A stretch of DNA of 64,000 nt from Palleronia sediminis (GTDB taxonomy: Bacteria > Pseudomonadota > Alphaproteobacteria > Rhodobacterales > Rhodobacteraceae), in contig NZ_SNAA01000001.1 in assembly GCF_004358695.1 (NCBI RefSeq), forward strand, positions 248,001 through 312,000, given 5' to 3'. The translations under genes were made by a program, and so were the position numbers. Positions 1 through 7,812 of this stretch are shown piece by piece. The notes under the pieces were generated by a model that was given only the letters and a program-made list of their open reading frames with translations, was not told the origin of the DNA and made no database searches. Position 1 is the first letter of the stretch. Each line of letters starts with the position of its first letter.

Positions 1-526
1 TGGGGGGGAACTTGCGGCCCATGTTCTTGAGCTCTTCGGCACCGGGGCGGCGCGGCGGCTTGCGCAGGCTCATGCCGCAGTCGCGCAGGCTGCGCGAGCC
101 CTTGGCGAGGTTGCAGCGCGCACAGGCCGCGACCACGTTCTCCCAGCTCGTGCGCCCGCCGCGGGCGCGCGGCACGACATGGTCGAAGGTCAGATCGCCC
201 GTCGATCCGCAATACTGGCAGCGAAACTCGTCGCGCAGGAACAGGTTGAACCGGGTAAAGGCCACGCGTTTCTGAGGCTTGACGAAATCCTTGAGCACCA
301 CGACCGACGGGATGCGGATGCGCGTCGTGGGCGAATGCACCCAGGCGTCGTATTCCGCCACGATCTGCACCCGCTCGAGAAAGGCGGCCTTGATCGCGTC
401 CTGCCACGGCCAGAGCGATAGCGGATAATAGGATAGCGGGCGATAATCTGCATTCAGGACGAGCGCCGGGTGATGTTTCAGCGAACCGGGTTCGCGGACG
501 AAGCTCGTTCTGAAATCGCCGTCCAT
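1..526 (-). CDS. HNH endonuclease, 3' end cut by window
   Basis: Reading leftwards from ATG at 526 gives an open frame of 175 codons that runs off the window start, so the C-terminus is missing. Residues 103-106 (CQYC) and 135-138 (CARC) form two zinc knuckles. Between them are D115-H116 (FDHVVPRARGG) and N130 (WENVV), the HNH beta-beta-alpha metal nuclease core. A conserved N-terminal stretch rich in aromatic residues (positions 20-60) is typical of the HNH proteins found in most Rhodobacterales next to rpmF. It is probably a chromosomal housekeeping or defence-like nuclease, but its substrate is unknown. It is divergent from rpmF, with 311 bp between the starts. Confidence 0.85.
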   Translation of the reverse strand, partial: MDGDFRTSFVREPGSLKHHPALVLNADYRPLSYYPLSLWPWQDAIKAAFLERVQIVAEYDAWVHSPTTRIRIPSVVVLKDFVKPQKRVAFTRFNLFLRDEFRCQYCGSTGDLTFDHVVPRARGGRTSWENVVAACARCNLAKGSRSLRDCGMSLRKPPRRPGAEELKNMGRKFPP

Positions 527-837
527 TCCGACATCGGGCCGCGGTGCGCCCGCTCCTTGTCACGATGGGACAGAGCGGGTACCGCGCCCGTCCTGTGGCC
601 GACTATATATAGGCAAGCAGGTCGCGCAAGCCTCGCCCGCACGCAGCGGCGCCGGGATCGCGCGCGCAGTTGTGTCGCGGGGTGTGGAAATATATGCCGC
701 GCGCCCGCCGGGGCGGGCTTGATCCCCGAAACATAAGGGCGTATTGCGCGACCTCACGCCTGTTCCTTGGGGTTCACGGCTCCCTCCCATATGTGGTGCG
801 CATCCGGCGCACCCCGTCAACTGAAGGTCACGAGCAC
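527..837. other. Intergenic region between HNH gene and rpmF
   Basis: This divergent spacer of 311 bp has no convincing gene. It is less GC-rich than its surroundings around 600-615 (TATATATA) and 690-697. A possible promoter for rpmF is TTGGGG at 767-772, 17 bp, TATGTG at 790-795. A small hairpin, GGTGCGC-loop-GCGCACC, lies at about 795-814 between that promoter and the rpmF ribosome binding site, so the rpmF leader may be folded. These are by-eye calls. Confidence 0.35.
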
Positions 838-1044
838 ATGGCTGTCCCTCAGAATAAAGTCACCAAATCGCGCCGCAACATGCGCCGCGCCCACGACGCG
901 CTGACGGCTGCCAACCCGGCCGAATGCCCCAATTGCGGCGAGCTCAAGCGCCCGCACCACGTCTGCGGCGCCTGCGGCCACTATGCCGCCCGCGAAGTCG
1001 TGGCGGTTGCCGATGCCTACGACCTCGACGACGACGCGGCCTGA
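838..1044 (+). CDS. rpmF: 50S ribosomal protein L32
   Basis: The 68-residue product is the usual length for L32, a component of the large ribosomal subunit near the peptidyl transferase region. It has the N-terminal [20 protein letters not shown] signature and a four-cysteine zinc ribbon (C30, C33, C43, C46). The ATG at 838 was chosen because MAVP is the invariant family N-terminus; the frame is open further upstream but that part does not resemble L32. It is followed 20 bp later by plsX, the classical rpmF-plsX-fabH arrangement that couples ribosome and phospholipid synthesis. Confidence 0.97.
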   Translation: MAVPQNKVTKSRRNMRRAHDALTAANPAECPNCGELKRPHHVCGACGHYAAREVVAVADAYDLDDDAA

Positions 1045-1064
1045 GGCCGCGCACGACGGACGCC

Positions 1065-2165
1065 ATGGCCGACGCCGGCTCGCCTGAACTCGGGACGACG
1101 GAACCGCCGCGCGGACCCATCGTCCTGTCCATCGACGCCATGGGCGGCGACAAGGGCCCCGAGTCGGTCGTCGCCGGCATGGCGAAATCGGCCGCGATCA
1201 ATCCCGACCTTCGTTTCCTGCTGCACGGCCCCGAGGCGGTGCTGGCCCCCCTGGTGCGCAAGCGCCGGATCGGGGATCGCTGCGAGATCCGCGATGCCGC
1301 CGGCACCGTGTCGATGAACGACAAGCCGAGCCACGTCATGCGCAACGGTCAGGACACCTCGATGTGGTCCTGCATCGACGCGGTGCGTGACGGCGAGGCC
1401 GAGGTTGCGGTAAGCTGCGGCAATACCGGCGCGCTGATGCTGCTGTCGATCGTGCGGCTGCGCAAGCTGCCGGGCGTCGGGCGGCCGGCCATCGCCTGCC
1501 TCTGGCCGTCGCGCGGGCCCACGGGGTTCAACGTCATGCTCGATGTCGGCGCGGATGTGCGCGCCGAGCCGGCGGACCTGCTGCAATACGCGCTGATGGG
1601 CACCTCCTACGCCCGCAACGGACAGGGGATCGAGGTGCCGCGGATCGGGTTGCTGAACAACGGGGTCGAGGAACACAAGGGCCGCGCCGAGCTGAAAGAG
1701 GCGCATGCCCTGATCGAGGCCGCGGCCGCCGAGAACCGGTTCGAGTTCGTGGGCTTCGTCGAGGGCAGCGATATCCCCTCGGACCGGGTCGACGTGATCG
1801 TGACCGACGGCTTCACCGGCAATATCGCGCTCAAGACCGGCGAGGGCACCGCCCTGCTCATCCGCGAGCTTCTGGGCGACGCGTTCCGCTATTCGACCCT
1901 GTCGCGCCTCGCCGCGATGCTGGCGCTGAGCTCGCTCAAGCGGCTGCAAAAGCGCATCGACCCCCGCCGCGTGAATGGCGGCGTTTTCCTGGGGCTGAAC
2001 GGCACCGTCGTCAAAAGCCACGGCTCGGCCGATGCCACGGGCGTTTCGTCGGCGATCAAGCTCGCCTACGAGCTGGCCCGCGCCGATTTCACCAACCGCC
2101 TCGCCGCCCGCGTCGCCAGCGGCGGCGGGCCTGTGCCCTCGACCGCCGAAAGAACCGGATCATGA
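1065..2165 (+). CDS. plsX: Phosphate acyltransferase PlsX
   Basis: PlsX converts acyl-ACP and phosphate to acyl-phosphate, the donor for PlsY in phosphatidic acid synthesis; it is a peripheral membrane enzyme. The 366-residue product has the diagnostic start IVLSIDAMGGDKGP, then SCGNTGALM, GLLNNGVEEHKG and VTDGFTGNIALKTGEG, covering the family from end to end. The ATG at 1065 puts about 20 non-conserved residues before the IVLSIDAMGGD motif. An internal in-frame ATG at 1140 would delete the start of that motif, so it was rejected. The stop overlaps the fabH start by 4 bp (ATGA), indicating translational coupling. Confidence 0.95.
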   Translation: MADAGSPELGTTEPPRGPIVLSIDAMGGDKGPESVVAGMAKSAAINPDLRFLLHGPEAVLAPLVRKRRIGDRCEIRDAAGTVSMNDKPSHVMRNGQDTSMWSCIDAVRDGEAEVAVSCGNTGALMLLSIVRLRKLPGVGRPAIACLWPSRGPTGFNVMLDVGADVRAEPADLLQYALMGTSYARNGQGIEVPRIGLLNNGVEEHKGRAELKEAHALIEAAAAENRFEFVGFVEGSDIPSDRVDVIVTDGFTGNIALKTGEGTALLIRELLGDAFRYSTLSRLAAMLALSSLKRLQKRIDPRRVNGGVFLGLNGTVVKSHGSADATGVSSAIKLAYELARADFTNRLAARVASGGGPVPSTAERTGS

Positions 2166-3136
2166 GCGTCCTGCGCGCCCGCGTGCGCGGCGTCGGGCAT
2201 TACCTGCCCGAGCGCGTCGTCGAGAATGCCGAGTTCGAGGCGACGCTCGACACCACGGACGAATGGATCCGCTCGCGCTCGGGGATCGAGCGGCGCCATT
2301 TCGCGGCCGACGGCCAGACCACGTCCGACCTTGCCACCCGCGCGGCGCAGGCCGCGCTGGACGATGCGGGGATGGCGGCCGGCGATATCGACGCGCTGAT
2401 CGTCGCCACCTCGACCCCCGACCTGACCTTTCCCTCGGCCGCGACCATGGTGCAGGCCCGGCTTGGCATGACCGGCGGCTTTGCCTTCGACATCCAGGCC
2501 GTCTGCGCGGGGTTCGTCTTTGCCCTGGCCACGGCGAACGCGATGATCGTGGCGGGCCAGGCGAAATCGGTCATGGTCATCGGGGCCGAGACGTTTTCGC
2601 GCATCATGGACTGGACCGACCGCGCGACCTGCGTGCTGTTCGGCGACGGCGCGGGCGCGCTGATCCTCGAGGCCGGGGACGGCGCGGGCAATGCCGCCGA
2701 CCGCGGCATCCTCGCCGCCGATCTGAACTCGGACGGGCGGCACCGCGATATCCTCTATGTCGACGGCGGCGTGTCGACGCAAACGGTCGGCCATCTCAGG
2801 ATGGAGGGGCGCGAGGTTTTTCGCCACGCGGTCGAAAAGCTCGCCGCGACGGCGCATTCCGCGCTCGACCGCGCGGGGCTCGGCCCCGACGATGTCGACT
2901 GGATCGTGCCCCACCAGGCCAATCTGCGCATCATCAAGGCCACCGCGCAGCGCATGGGCGTCGGCATGGACCGGGTCGTGGTCACGGTGGCCGATCATGG
3001 CAACACCTCGGCCGCCTCGATCCCGCTGGCGCTGTCGGTGGCGCACGCGCGCGGCCAGATCGCCGAGGGCGACCTGATCGTGACCGAGGCGATCGGCGGC
3101 GGTCTCGCCTGGGGATCGGTCGTCCTGCGCTGGTGA
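2162..3136 (+). CDS. fabH: 3-oxoacyl-ACP synthase III (KAS III)
   Basis: FabH condenses acetyl-CoA with malonyl-ACP to start each round of type II fatty acid synthesis in the cytosol. The product has 324 residues, the usual length. The catalytic triad is visible: C115 (AVCAGF), H251 (PHQANLR) and N281 (HGNTSAAS). The start overlaps the plsX stop (ATGA), so phospholipid precursor and fatty-acid initiation enzymes are made from one message. The C-terminal GGGLAWGSVVLRW is the standard thiolase-fold end. Confidence 0.96.
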   Translation: MSVLRARVRGVGHYLPERVVENAEFEATLDTTDEWIRSRSGIERRHFAADGQTTSDLATRAAQAALDDAGMAAGDIDALIVATSTPDLTFPSAATMVQARLGMTGGFAFDIQAVCAGFVFALATANAMIVAGQAKSVMVIGAETFSRIMDWTDRATCVLFGDGAGALILEAGDGAGNAADRGILAADLNSDGRHRDILYVDGGVSTQTVGHLRMEGREVFRHAVEKLAATAHSALDRAGLGPDDVDWIVPHQANLRIIKATAQRMGVGMDRVVVTVADHGNTSAASIPLALSVAHARGQIAEGDLIVTEAIGGGLAWGSVVLRW

Positions 3137-3223
3137 TCGGCGGATCGGCGCGGGCCACAAGCCCTTGACGTTGACATGTTTTGTCCGCCTCGTCATGCTG
3201 CCGGGGCAACCGGGGGGATGCGT

Positions 3224-3526
3224 ATGGCAGGCAAGACGCTCACGCGAATGGACCTCAGCGAAGCGGTGTTCCGCGAAGTCGGGCTGAGCCGTAACGAAAG
3301 CGCGCAGTTGGTCGAATCGATCCTGCAACACGTCGCCGATGCGCTCGTCGCCGACGAACAGGTCAAGATCTCGTCCTTCGGCACCTTCACCGTCCGGTCC
3401 AAGAACGCCCGGATCGGCCGCAATCCCAAGACGGGCGAAGAGGTGCCGATCCATCCGCGCCGCGTGCTCAGCTTCCGCCCGTCGCACCTGATGCGCGAGC
3501 GTGTGGCCGAGGGGAACAAGGCCTGA
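3224..3526 (+). CDS. ihfA: Integration host factor subunit alpha
   Basis: The 100-residue DNA-bending protein is the IHF alpha subunit and would pair with IHF beta encoded elsewhere. The sequence [20 protein letters not shown], the beta-arm region [20 protein letters not shown] and the minor-groove proline motif ([16 protein letters not shown]) are all present. The start at 3224 has a G-rich Shine-Dalgarno at 3212-3217; an in-frame ATG at 3218 is possible but poorly spaced. It lies 87 bp after fabH and 4 bp before merR, so it is probably co-transcribed with the MerR gene. Confidence 0.94.
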   Translation: MAGKTLTRMDLSEAVFREVGLSRNESAQLVESILQHVADALVADEQVKISSFGTFTVRSKNARIGRNPKTGEEVPIHPRRVLSFRPSHLMRERVAEGNKA

Positions 3527-3530
3527 TCCC

Positions 3531-4475
3531 ATGGCCAAATCGCCCGATGCATTCCGCACGATCAGCGAGGTGGCCGAGTGGCTCGACGTGCCCGCCCACG
3601 TGCTGCGATTCTGGGAATCGCGCTTTACCCAGATCAAGCCGGTCAAGCGCGCGGGCGGCCGCCGCTATTACCGCCCCTCGGACATGGAGCTTTTGGGCGG
3701 GATCAAGCGGCTGCTGCACGATGACGGGCTGACCATCCGCGGGGTGCAGAAACTCCTGCGCGAAGAGGGCGTGAAACAGGTCGCCCAGCTTTCGCCGCCG
3801 CTCGACGGGTCGGGGATGGGCCCCGATGTGCGGCTGGTGTCGCCGCGGGGCGACAATGTCGTGCCGCTCGCCCCGGCGGCGTTCCGCGCGGGCGTCGACG
3901 CGCCGCCCGACCGCTGGCCCTTTGTCGACGATGCGCCCGAGGCCGTGCGCAGCCTGACCGAAACGCCCCCGCCCGACGCGCCGAAGCCCCGGTCGGTCGA
4001 GATCACGCCCCCCGCAGGGTCCGCGCAGGACGCCCCGCCCGAGCCGGGCGAGGCGCCCCACGCGACGACCGCGACCGATCACGCAAGCGACGCCCCTGCC
4101 CCGCGGGAAATGCCAGAGCCCGAGGACGCGCCGCAGCCTGATGCAGCCCCCGACGATCCCCCGCAGGAACCTGCCGAGATCGCCGCCACCGCGCCCGAGC
4201 CGCAATCCGGGCCCCCGTCAGACGCCTCGCCAGCCGAGCCCGAAGCGGAGCCGTCGCCACCGCCCCGCCCCACCCCCGCGCGGGTTCCGCTCGGGGCCGG
4301 GATCCTGCGTCCCGATCCATCGCTCGCCAAGGCGCGGCCCGGCATCCTCGTGCGGCTCGACCGGCTGGGCGCGCCGCACGCGCGGACCCGCGACGAAGTG
4401 GATGTCGAGCGGTTGGCGCATCTTCTCGACCGGGCACGCGATCTCGCCCGCGCGATGGCCTCGGTCGACGATTGA
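3531..4475 (+). CDS. MerR-family transcriptional regulator with long disordered linker
   Basis: Residues 1-80 form a MerR winged-helix DNA-binding domain ([30 protein letters not shown]). No metal- or drug-binding cysteines follow. Residues from about 100 to 250 are a low-complexity stretch rich in Pro, Ala, Asp and Glu, probably disordered. The last ~60 residues ([14 protein letters not shown] onward) look folded again and may be a conserved C-terminal module. At 314 residues it is much longer than classical MerR proteins. It is the usual partner directly downstream of ihfA in Rhodobacterales. The effector is unknown. The start ATG is 4 bp after the ihfA stop. Confidence 0.85.
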   Translation: MAKSPDAFRTISEVAEWLDVPAHVLRFWESRFTQIKPVKRAGGRRYYRPSDMELLGGIKRLLHDDGLTIRGVQKLLREEGVKQVAQLSPPLDGSGMGPDVRLVSPRGDNVVPLAPAAFRAGVDAPPDRWPFVDDAPEAVRSLTETPPPDAPKPRSVEITPPAGSAQDAPPEPGEAPHATTATDHASDAPAPREMPEPEDAPQPDAAPDDPPQEPAEIAATAPEPQSGPPSDASPAEPEAEPSPPPRPTPARVPLGAGILRPDPSLAKARPGILVRLDRLGAPHARTRDEVDVERLAHLLDRARDLARAMASVDD

Positions 4476-4553
4476 CGCGACGCCGCGGCAGGCGCGATTT
4501 CCCCCAGATCGGCCCTTGCCCCCGTCGCCGGTTTCGGTAGAACGCATCTCAGT

Positions 4554-4630
4554 CGGGCTATGGCGCAGCCTGGTAGCGCGTCCGTCTGGGGGACGGAAGG
4601 TCGCAGGTTCGAGTCCTGCTAGCCCGACCA
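4554..4630 (+). tRNA. tRNA-Pro (anticodon GGG)
   Basis: This is a 77-nt cloverleaf. The acceptor arms CGGGCTA (4554-4560) and TAGCCCG (4620-4626) pair perfectly. The anticodon stem TCCGT/ACGGA encloses loop CTGGGGG, so the anticodon is GGG. The T arm contains GGTTCGAGTCC. The discriminator is A and CCA is encoded at 4628-4630. It lies 78 bp after the MerR gene and is followed at once by an intrinsic terminator. Confidence 0.96.
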
Positions 4631-4631
4631 T

Positions 4632-4668
4632 AAAAAACGCCGGCATCCTCGCGGATGCCGGCGTTTTC
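4632..4668. terminator. Rho-independent terminator after tRNA-Pro, bidirectional
   Basis: A near-perfect hairpin with stem AAAACGCCGGCATCC and its complement GGATGCCGGCGTTTT encloses a TCGC loop directly after the tRNA CCA end. Because A and T tracts flank both sides, it can terminate the tRNA from the left and the minus-strand DUF1127 gene (ending at 4704) from the right. Confidence 0.9.
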
Positions 4669-4703
4669 ATGTCCACGCCCTTGCGGGCGGCGACGTCTCG
4701 AAA

Positions 4704-4904
4704 TCACATCACGTCGCGGAACGCGTAGCGTACGATATCCTCGCGCTTGAGCCCCATCGCGGCAAGCTCGGCATTGCTCTTGTCCTGCAGGCGATGAACC
4801 AGCTTGAGCCGCGCATCGGCCTCCATGCTGGCCGTCATGATGCGGCCGATCCGCGCGAATGCGCGGCGGAACGGGCCGGGGGATGTCTGAACCTGGGCAA
4901 CCAT
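4704..4904 (-). CDS. DUF1127-like small protein
   Basis: The 66-residue product ends in HRLQDKSNAELAAMGLKRED, the DUF1127 signature (a short helix followed by L/M-G-L-x-R-E-D-I). In some alphaproteobacteria small DUF1127 proteins bind RNA or tune phosphate and RNA turnover; the role here is unknown. The ATG at 4904 is supported by a strong ribosome binding site (AAGGACAAG) just upstream; the frame is open further upstream but without a better start. It is monocistronic, facing the tRNA-Pro terminator on one side and diverging from dcd on the other. Confidence 0.8.
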   Translation of the reverse strand: MVAQVQTSPGPFRRAFARIGRIMTASMEADARLKLVHRLQDKSNAELAAMGLKREDIVRYAFRDVM

Positions 4905-5083
4905 CTTCTTGTCCTTTGGGAATGGCGTTGCGCAGCATCTAAGCCCCCGCCCCGCCCCTTTGAACGGCCATTGCCGCAAGCCCGCCATGCCTTTGCCGCA
5001 ACGCAGCGGCGTGGTATCGCCTTTGCCGTTTCGCCCCGGCCTCCCGGCGGCTAAGAACGGGGGCGACCGACCGGGAGACCAGC

Positions 5084-6160
5084 ATGAGCGTCTTGGCCAG
5101 CCAGCAGATCGAGGCGCTGATCGCGTCAGGCGGGATCGTCGCCGATCCGCCCGTCGACGCCGCGCAGGTGCAGCCCGCATCGCTCGACCTGAGGCTCGGG
5201 ACGCGGGCCTTTCGCATCCGTGCCTCGTTCCTCGCCGGGCGCGGGCGCGGCGTGGCCGAGCGGCTCGGCGAGGTCTCGATGCACGAGATCGACCTGACCC
5301 CCGGAGCGGTGCTCGAAAAGGGCTGCGTCTATCTCGTGCCCCTGATGGAGCGGCTGAGCCTCCCTTCCGACCTCGCCGCCGTCGCCAATGCCAAGAGCTC
5401 GACCGGGCGGCTCGACCTTCTCACCCGCGTCGTGACCGATGGCGGGACCGAGTTCGACCGCATTCCCCAAGGTTACGACGGCCCGCTCTATGCCGAGATC
5501 TGCCCGCGCTCATTCTCGGTGCTGGTGCGGCCGGGGATGCGGCTCAACCAGATCCGGTTCCGGCGCGGCAGCGCGGTGCTGGACGATGCAGCGCTGACCG
5601 CGCTGCACGCGACCGAGGGGCTGGTCAGCGGCGGCGAGCCGGTGATCGACGGGGGCCTCGGCTTTTCGGTGGACCTGAAACCCGCGCAGGGCACCCATGT
5701 CGGCTGGCGCGCCAAGCCGCATACCGGGCTCGTCGATCTGGACCGGATCGGCCATTATCCCGCCTCCGAGTTCTGGGAGCCGCTGCATACCGCCGAGGCG
5801 CGGCTTATCCTCGATCCGGGTGCCTTCTATATCCTCGTCAGCCGCGAGGCGGTCACGATCCCGCCCGACCACGCCGCCGAGATGGCGCCCTATCTCGCCA
5901 TGGTGGGCGAGTTCCGCGTGCATTACGCCGGGTTCTTCGATCCGGGCTTCGGACATGCGGCCGCGGGCGGCACGGGCGCGCGCGGCGTGCTCGAGGTGCG
6001 GTGCCACGAGGCGCCCTTCGTGCTGGAGCACGGACAGATCGTGGGGCGGCTGGTCTACGAGCGGATGGATGAACGCCCCGCCCGGCTTTACGGGCGCGAG
6101 ATCGCGTCGAACTACCAGGGGCAAGGGCTCAAGCTCGCCAAGCATTTCCGCGCCGACTGA
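5084..6160 (+). CDS. dcd: 2'-deoxycytidine 5'-triphosphate deaminase, long form
   Basis: This enzyme deaminates dCTP to dUTP, feeding thymidylate synthesis. At 358 residues it is about twice the length of the E. coli enzyme and appears to be a tandem form: VQPASLDLRLG near residue 30 and AKSSTGRLDLLTRVVTDGG near residue 105 in the first half, then a second half (from about residue 190) with VDLKPAQ, GFFDPGFG and LEVRCHEAPFVLEHGQIVG. This double-length version is common in alphaproteobacteria. The ATG at 5084 is preceded by GGGAGA. It converges on the small gene at 6172-6372. Confidence 0.9.
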   Translation: MSVLASQQIEALIASGGIVADPPVDAAQVQPASLDLRLGTRAFRIRASFLAGRGRGVAERLGEVSMHEIDLTPGAVLEKGCVYLVPLMERLSLPSDLAAVANAKSSTGRLDLLTRVVTDGGTEFDRIPQGYDGPLYAEICPRSFSVLVRPGMRLNQIRFRRGSAVLDDAALTALHATEGLVSGGEPVIDGGLGFSVDLKPAQGTHVGWRAKPHTGLVDLDRIGHYPASEFWEPLHTAEARLILDPGAFYILVSREAVTIPPDHAAEMAPYLAMVGEFRVHYAGFFDPGFGHAAAGGTGARGVLEVRCHEAPFVLEHGQIVGRLVYERMDERPARLYGREIASNYQGQGLKLAKHFRAD

Positions 6161-6171
6161 CCCGCGACCCC

Positions 6172-6372
6172 CTAAAAGCGCCCGAACCTCCGGGCGACCC
6201 GCATCGCCTGTTTCGTCCGTTTCCCGCTGACCTGCGCCGCGCGTCCCTGTTTCGCCGCGCCCGGCGTGCGGGCCGCGCCGAAAGCGCGGTTGATCCCCGC
6301 GTTCATGCCGCGGCTCATCAGGCGGCGCAGGATCATGCGCACGGCCATCGTGCCGATCTGTCCGAGGTTCAT
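6172..6372 (-). CDS. Small, very basic hypothetical protein coupled to scpB
   Basis: I do not recognise the family. The 66-residue product (starting MNLGQIGTMAVRMILRRLMS) contains about 16 Arg and Lys and no Asp or Glu at all, giving an extremely high pI. Its ATG overlaps the scpB stop by 4 bp (ATGA), so it is the last gene of the argS-SPOR-nagZ-scpA-scpB operon. In related genomes tat genes often follow scpB, but this protein has no TatA-like transmembrane-hinge pattern. A nucleic-acid or membrane-surface binding role is possible, but that is inference. Confidence 0.7.
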   Translation of the reverse strand: MNLGQIGTMAVRMILRRLMSRGMNAGINRAFGAARTPGAAKQGRAAQVSGKRTKQAMRVARRFGRF

Positions 6373-7040
6373 GTCTGGTCTCCATCCCGTGGATCTGACG
6401 TGTCTTGGTCCTGCGGGAACATAGTGGCTTGCGCGTCGGATTTCGACTCCGCCGCATCCTCGCTCGCATCGGGGGCCTGCCGCGCGTCCAGCAGCCCCGC
6501 GGCGCGCAGATCCTTGAGCCCCGGCAGGTCGCGCGCCGAGGACAGGCCGAAATGGTCGAGAAACGCCTCGGTCGTGACAAAGGTGACGGGCCGCCCCGGC
6601 GATTGACGCCGCCGCCCCAACCGCACCCATTCCAGTTCGAGCAACTGGTCGATTGTGCCGCGGCTGACCGCGACGCCGCGGATCTCCTCGATCTCGGCGC
6701 GGGTGCAGGGCTGGTGATAGGCCACGATGGCCAGCGTCTCGATGGCGGCGCGGCTGAGCTTGCGGGTCTCGACGGTCTCGCGGCTCATCAGGAAACCCAG
6801 ATCGGGCGCGGTGCGCATGGCGTAAAGCTCGCCCACCCGGACAAGCTGCACCCCCCGCCCCTCGTAGCGGCGCGCCAAAAGCCCCAGCGCCGCGCGCGGG
6901 TCGCAGCCATGCGGCATCCGCGCGGCGAGGTCGGCCAGTCCGACGGGCTCGGCCGTGGCAAAGAGGATCGCCTCGACCATCCGTTCCTGCTCCGACAGGG
7001 GCGGCGCCTCGAAAAGCGGGCTCTGGCGGTCGTCAGCCAT
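6369..7040 (-). CDS. scpB: Segregation and condensation protein B
   Basis: ScpB is the winged-helix (kite) subunit that dimerises and joins ScpA and SMC in the chromosome-condensing complex. The 223-residue product contains the family core MVEAILFATAEPVGLADLAA, LSRAAIETLAIVAYHQPCTR and IEEIRGVAVSRGTIDQLLE, followed by an acidic, Asp/Ser-rich tail of about 40 residues. The start at 7040 (MADDRQ) overlaps the end of scpA by 8 bp. Confidence 0.93.
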   Translation of the reverse strand: MADDRQSPLFEAPPLSEQERMVEAILFATAEPVGLADLAARMPHGCDPRAALGLLARRYEGRGVQLVRVGELYAMRTAPDLGFLMSRETVETRKLSRAAIETLAIVAYHQPCTRAEIEEIRGVAVSRGTIDQLLELEWVRLGRRRQSPGRPVTFVTTEAFLDHFGLSSARDLPGLKDLRAAGLLDARQAPDASEDAAESKSDAQATMFPQDQDTSDPRDGDQT

Positions 7041-7812
7041 CGCGGCGGCGGATCTCGATGGGGGCAAAGCTCTCGCCCTGGCGGATCTCGATGCGGCCCG
7101 CCTTGACCAGTTCGAGCGAGGCCGCGAAATGGCTCGCCATGGCCGAACGGCGGCGCCCCGGCGCCCCCGTCCAGTCGCCGGGCAGGTAGCTCGCCAGATC
7201 GGTCCAGGCGCCCGCGAACCCGATCAGCCCCCGCATCCGCTCCAGCGCCTGGTCCAGCGTCATGACATCCTCGCGATCCATGGCGTAGGGCCGGAAATCG
7301 TCGCGCGTGCGGACATGGGCATAGGCCTGCATCAGGTCGAGAAGCGTCGCGGTCCAGCGCACCTGCCGCACCCGCTCCACCCGTTCGGGCAGGCCGCGCG
7401 CAAAGAAATCCCGCCCCTTGCGGTCGCGCGCCATCAACCGCGCGCCGGCATCGCGCATCGCCTCGAGCCGTTCGAGCTGAAAGGCCAGGTGCGCCGCCAT
7501 CTCGGCGCCCGAAGGCCCCTCTTCGGCCGGGTCGGGCGGCAGAAGCAGCCGCGACTTGAGAAAGGCGAGCCATGCCGCCATCACGAGGTAATCGGCCGCC
7601 AGCTCGATCCTGAGTTCGCGCGCCTGCTCGACAAAACCGAGATATTGCCGCGCCAGCGCCAGCACGCTGATCTGGCGCAGATCGACCTTTTGCGTGCGCG
7701 CCAGCGTCAGCAGAAGGTCGAGCGGCCCCTCGAACCCCTCGACATCGACGATCAACGCCTCGGCGGCAAGCCGTTCGGCCACCGCGCCGCCAAGGGGCGT
7801 GACCTCAGCCAT
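7033..7812 (-). CDS. scpA: Segregation and condensation protein A
   Basis: ScpA is the kleisin that bridges the SMC heads. The 259-residue product starts MAEVTPLGG and has the kleisin signature FEGPLDLLLTLARTQKVDLR, then ADYLVMAAWLAFLKSRLLLP. The C-terminus carries the winged-helix contact region. The ATG at 7812 overlaps the nagZ stop by 8 bp. A second in-frame ATG 12 bp upstream is possible but lies deeper inside nagZ. It is in operon with nagZ upstream and scpB downstream. Confidence 0.93.
   Translation of the reverse strand: MAEVTPLGGAVAERLAAEALIVDVEGFEGPLDLLLTLARTQKVDLRQISVLALARQYLGFVEQARELRIELAADYLVMAAWLAFLKSRLLLPPDPAEEGPSGAEMAAHLAFQLERLEAMRDAGARLMARDRKGRDFFARGLPERVERVRQVRWTATLLDLMQAYAHVRTRDDFRPYAMDREDVMTLDQALERMRGLIGFAGAWTDLASYLPGDWTGAPGRRRSAMASHFAASLELVKAGRIEIRQGESFAPIEIRRRDG

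Noticed and set aside
6172-6372. TatA encoded after scpB, as in related genomes
   Set aside because: The protein has no N-terminal transmembrane helix followed by an amphipathic helix with the FG hinge; it is uniformly basic.
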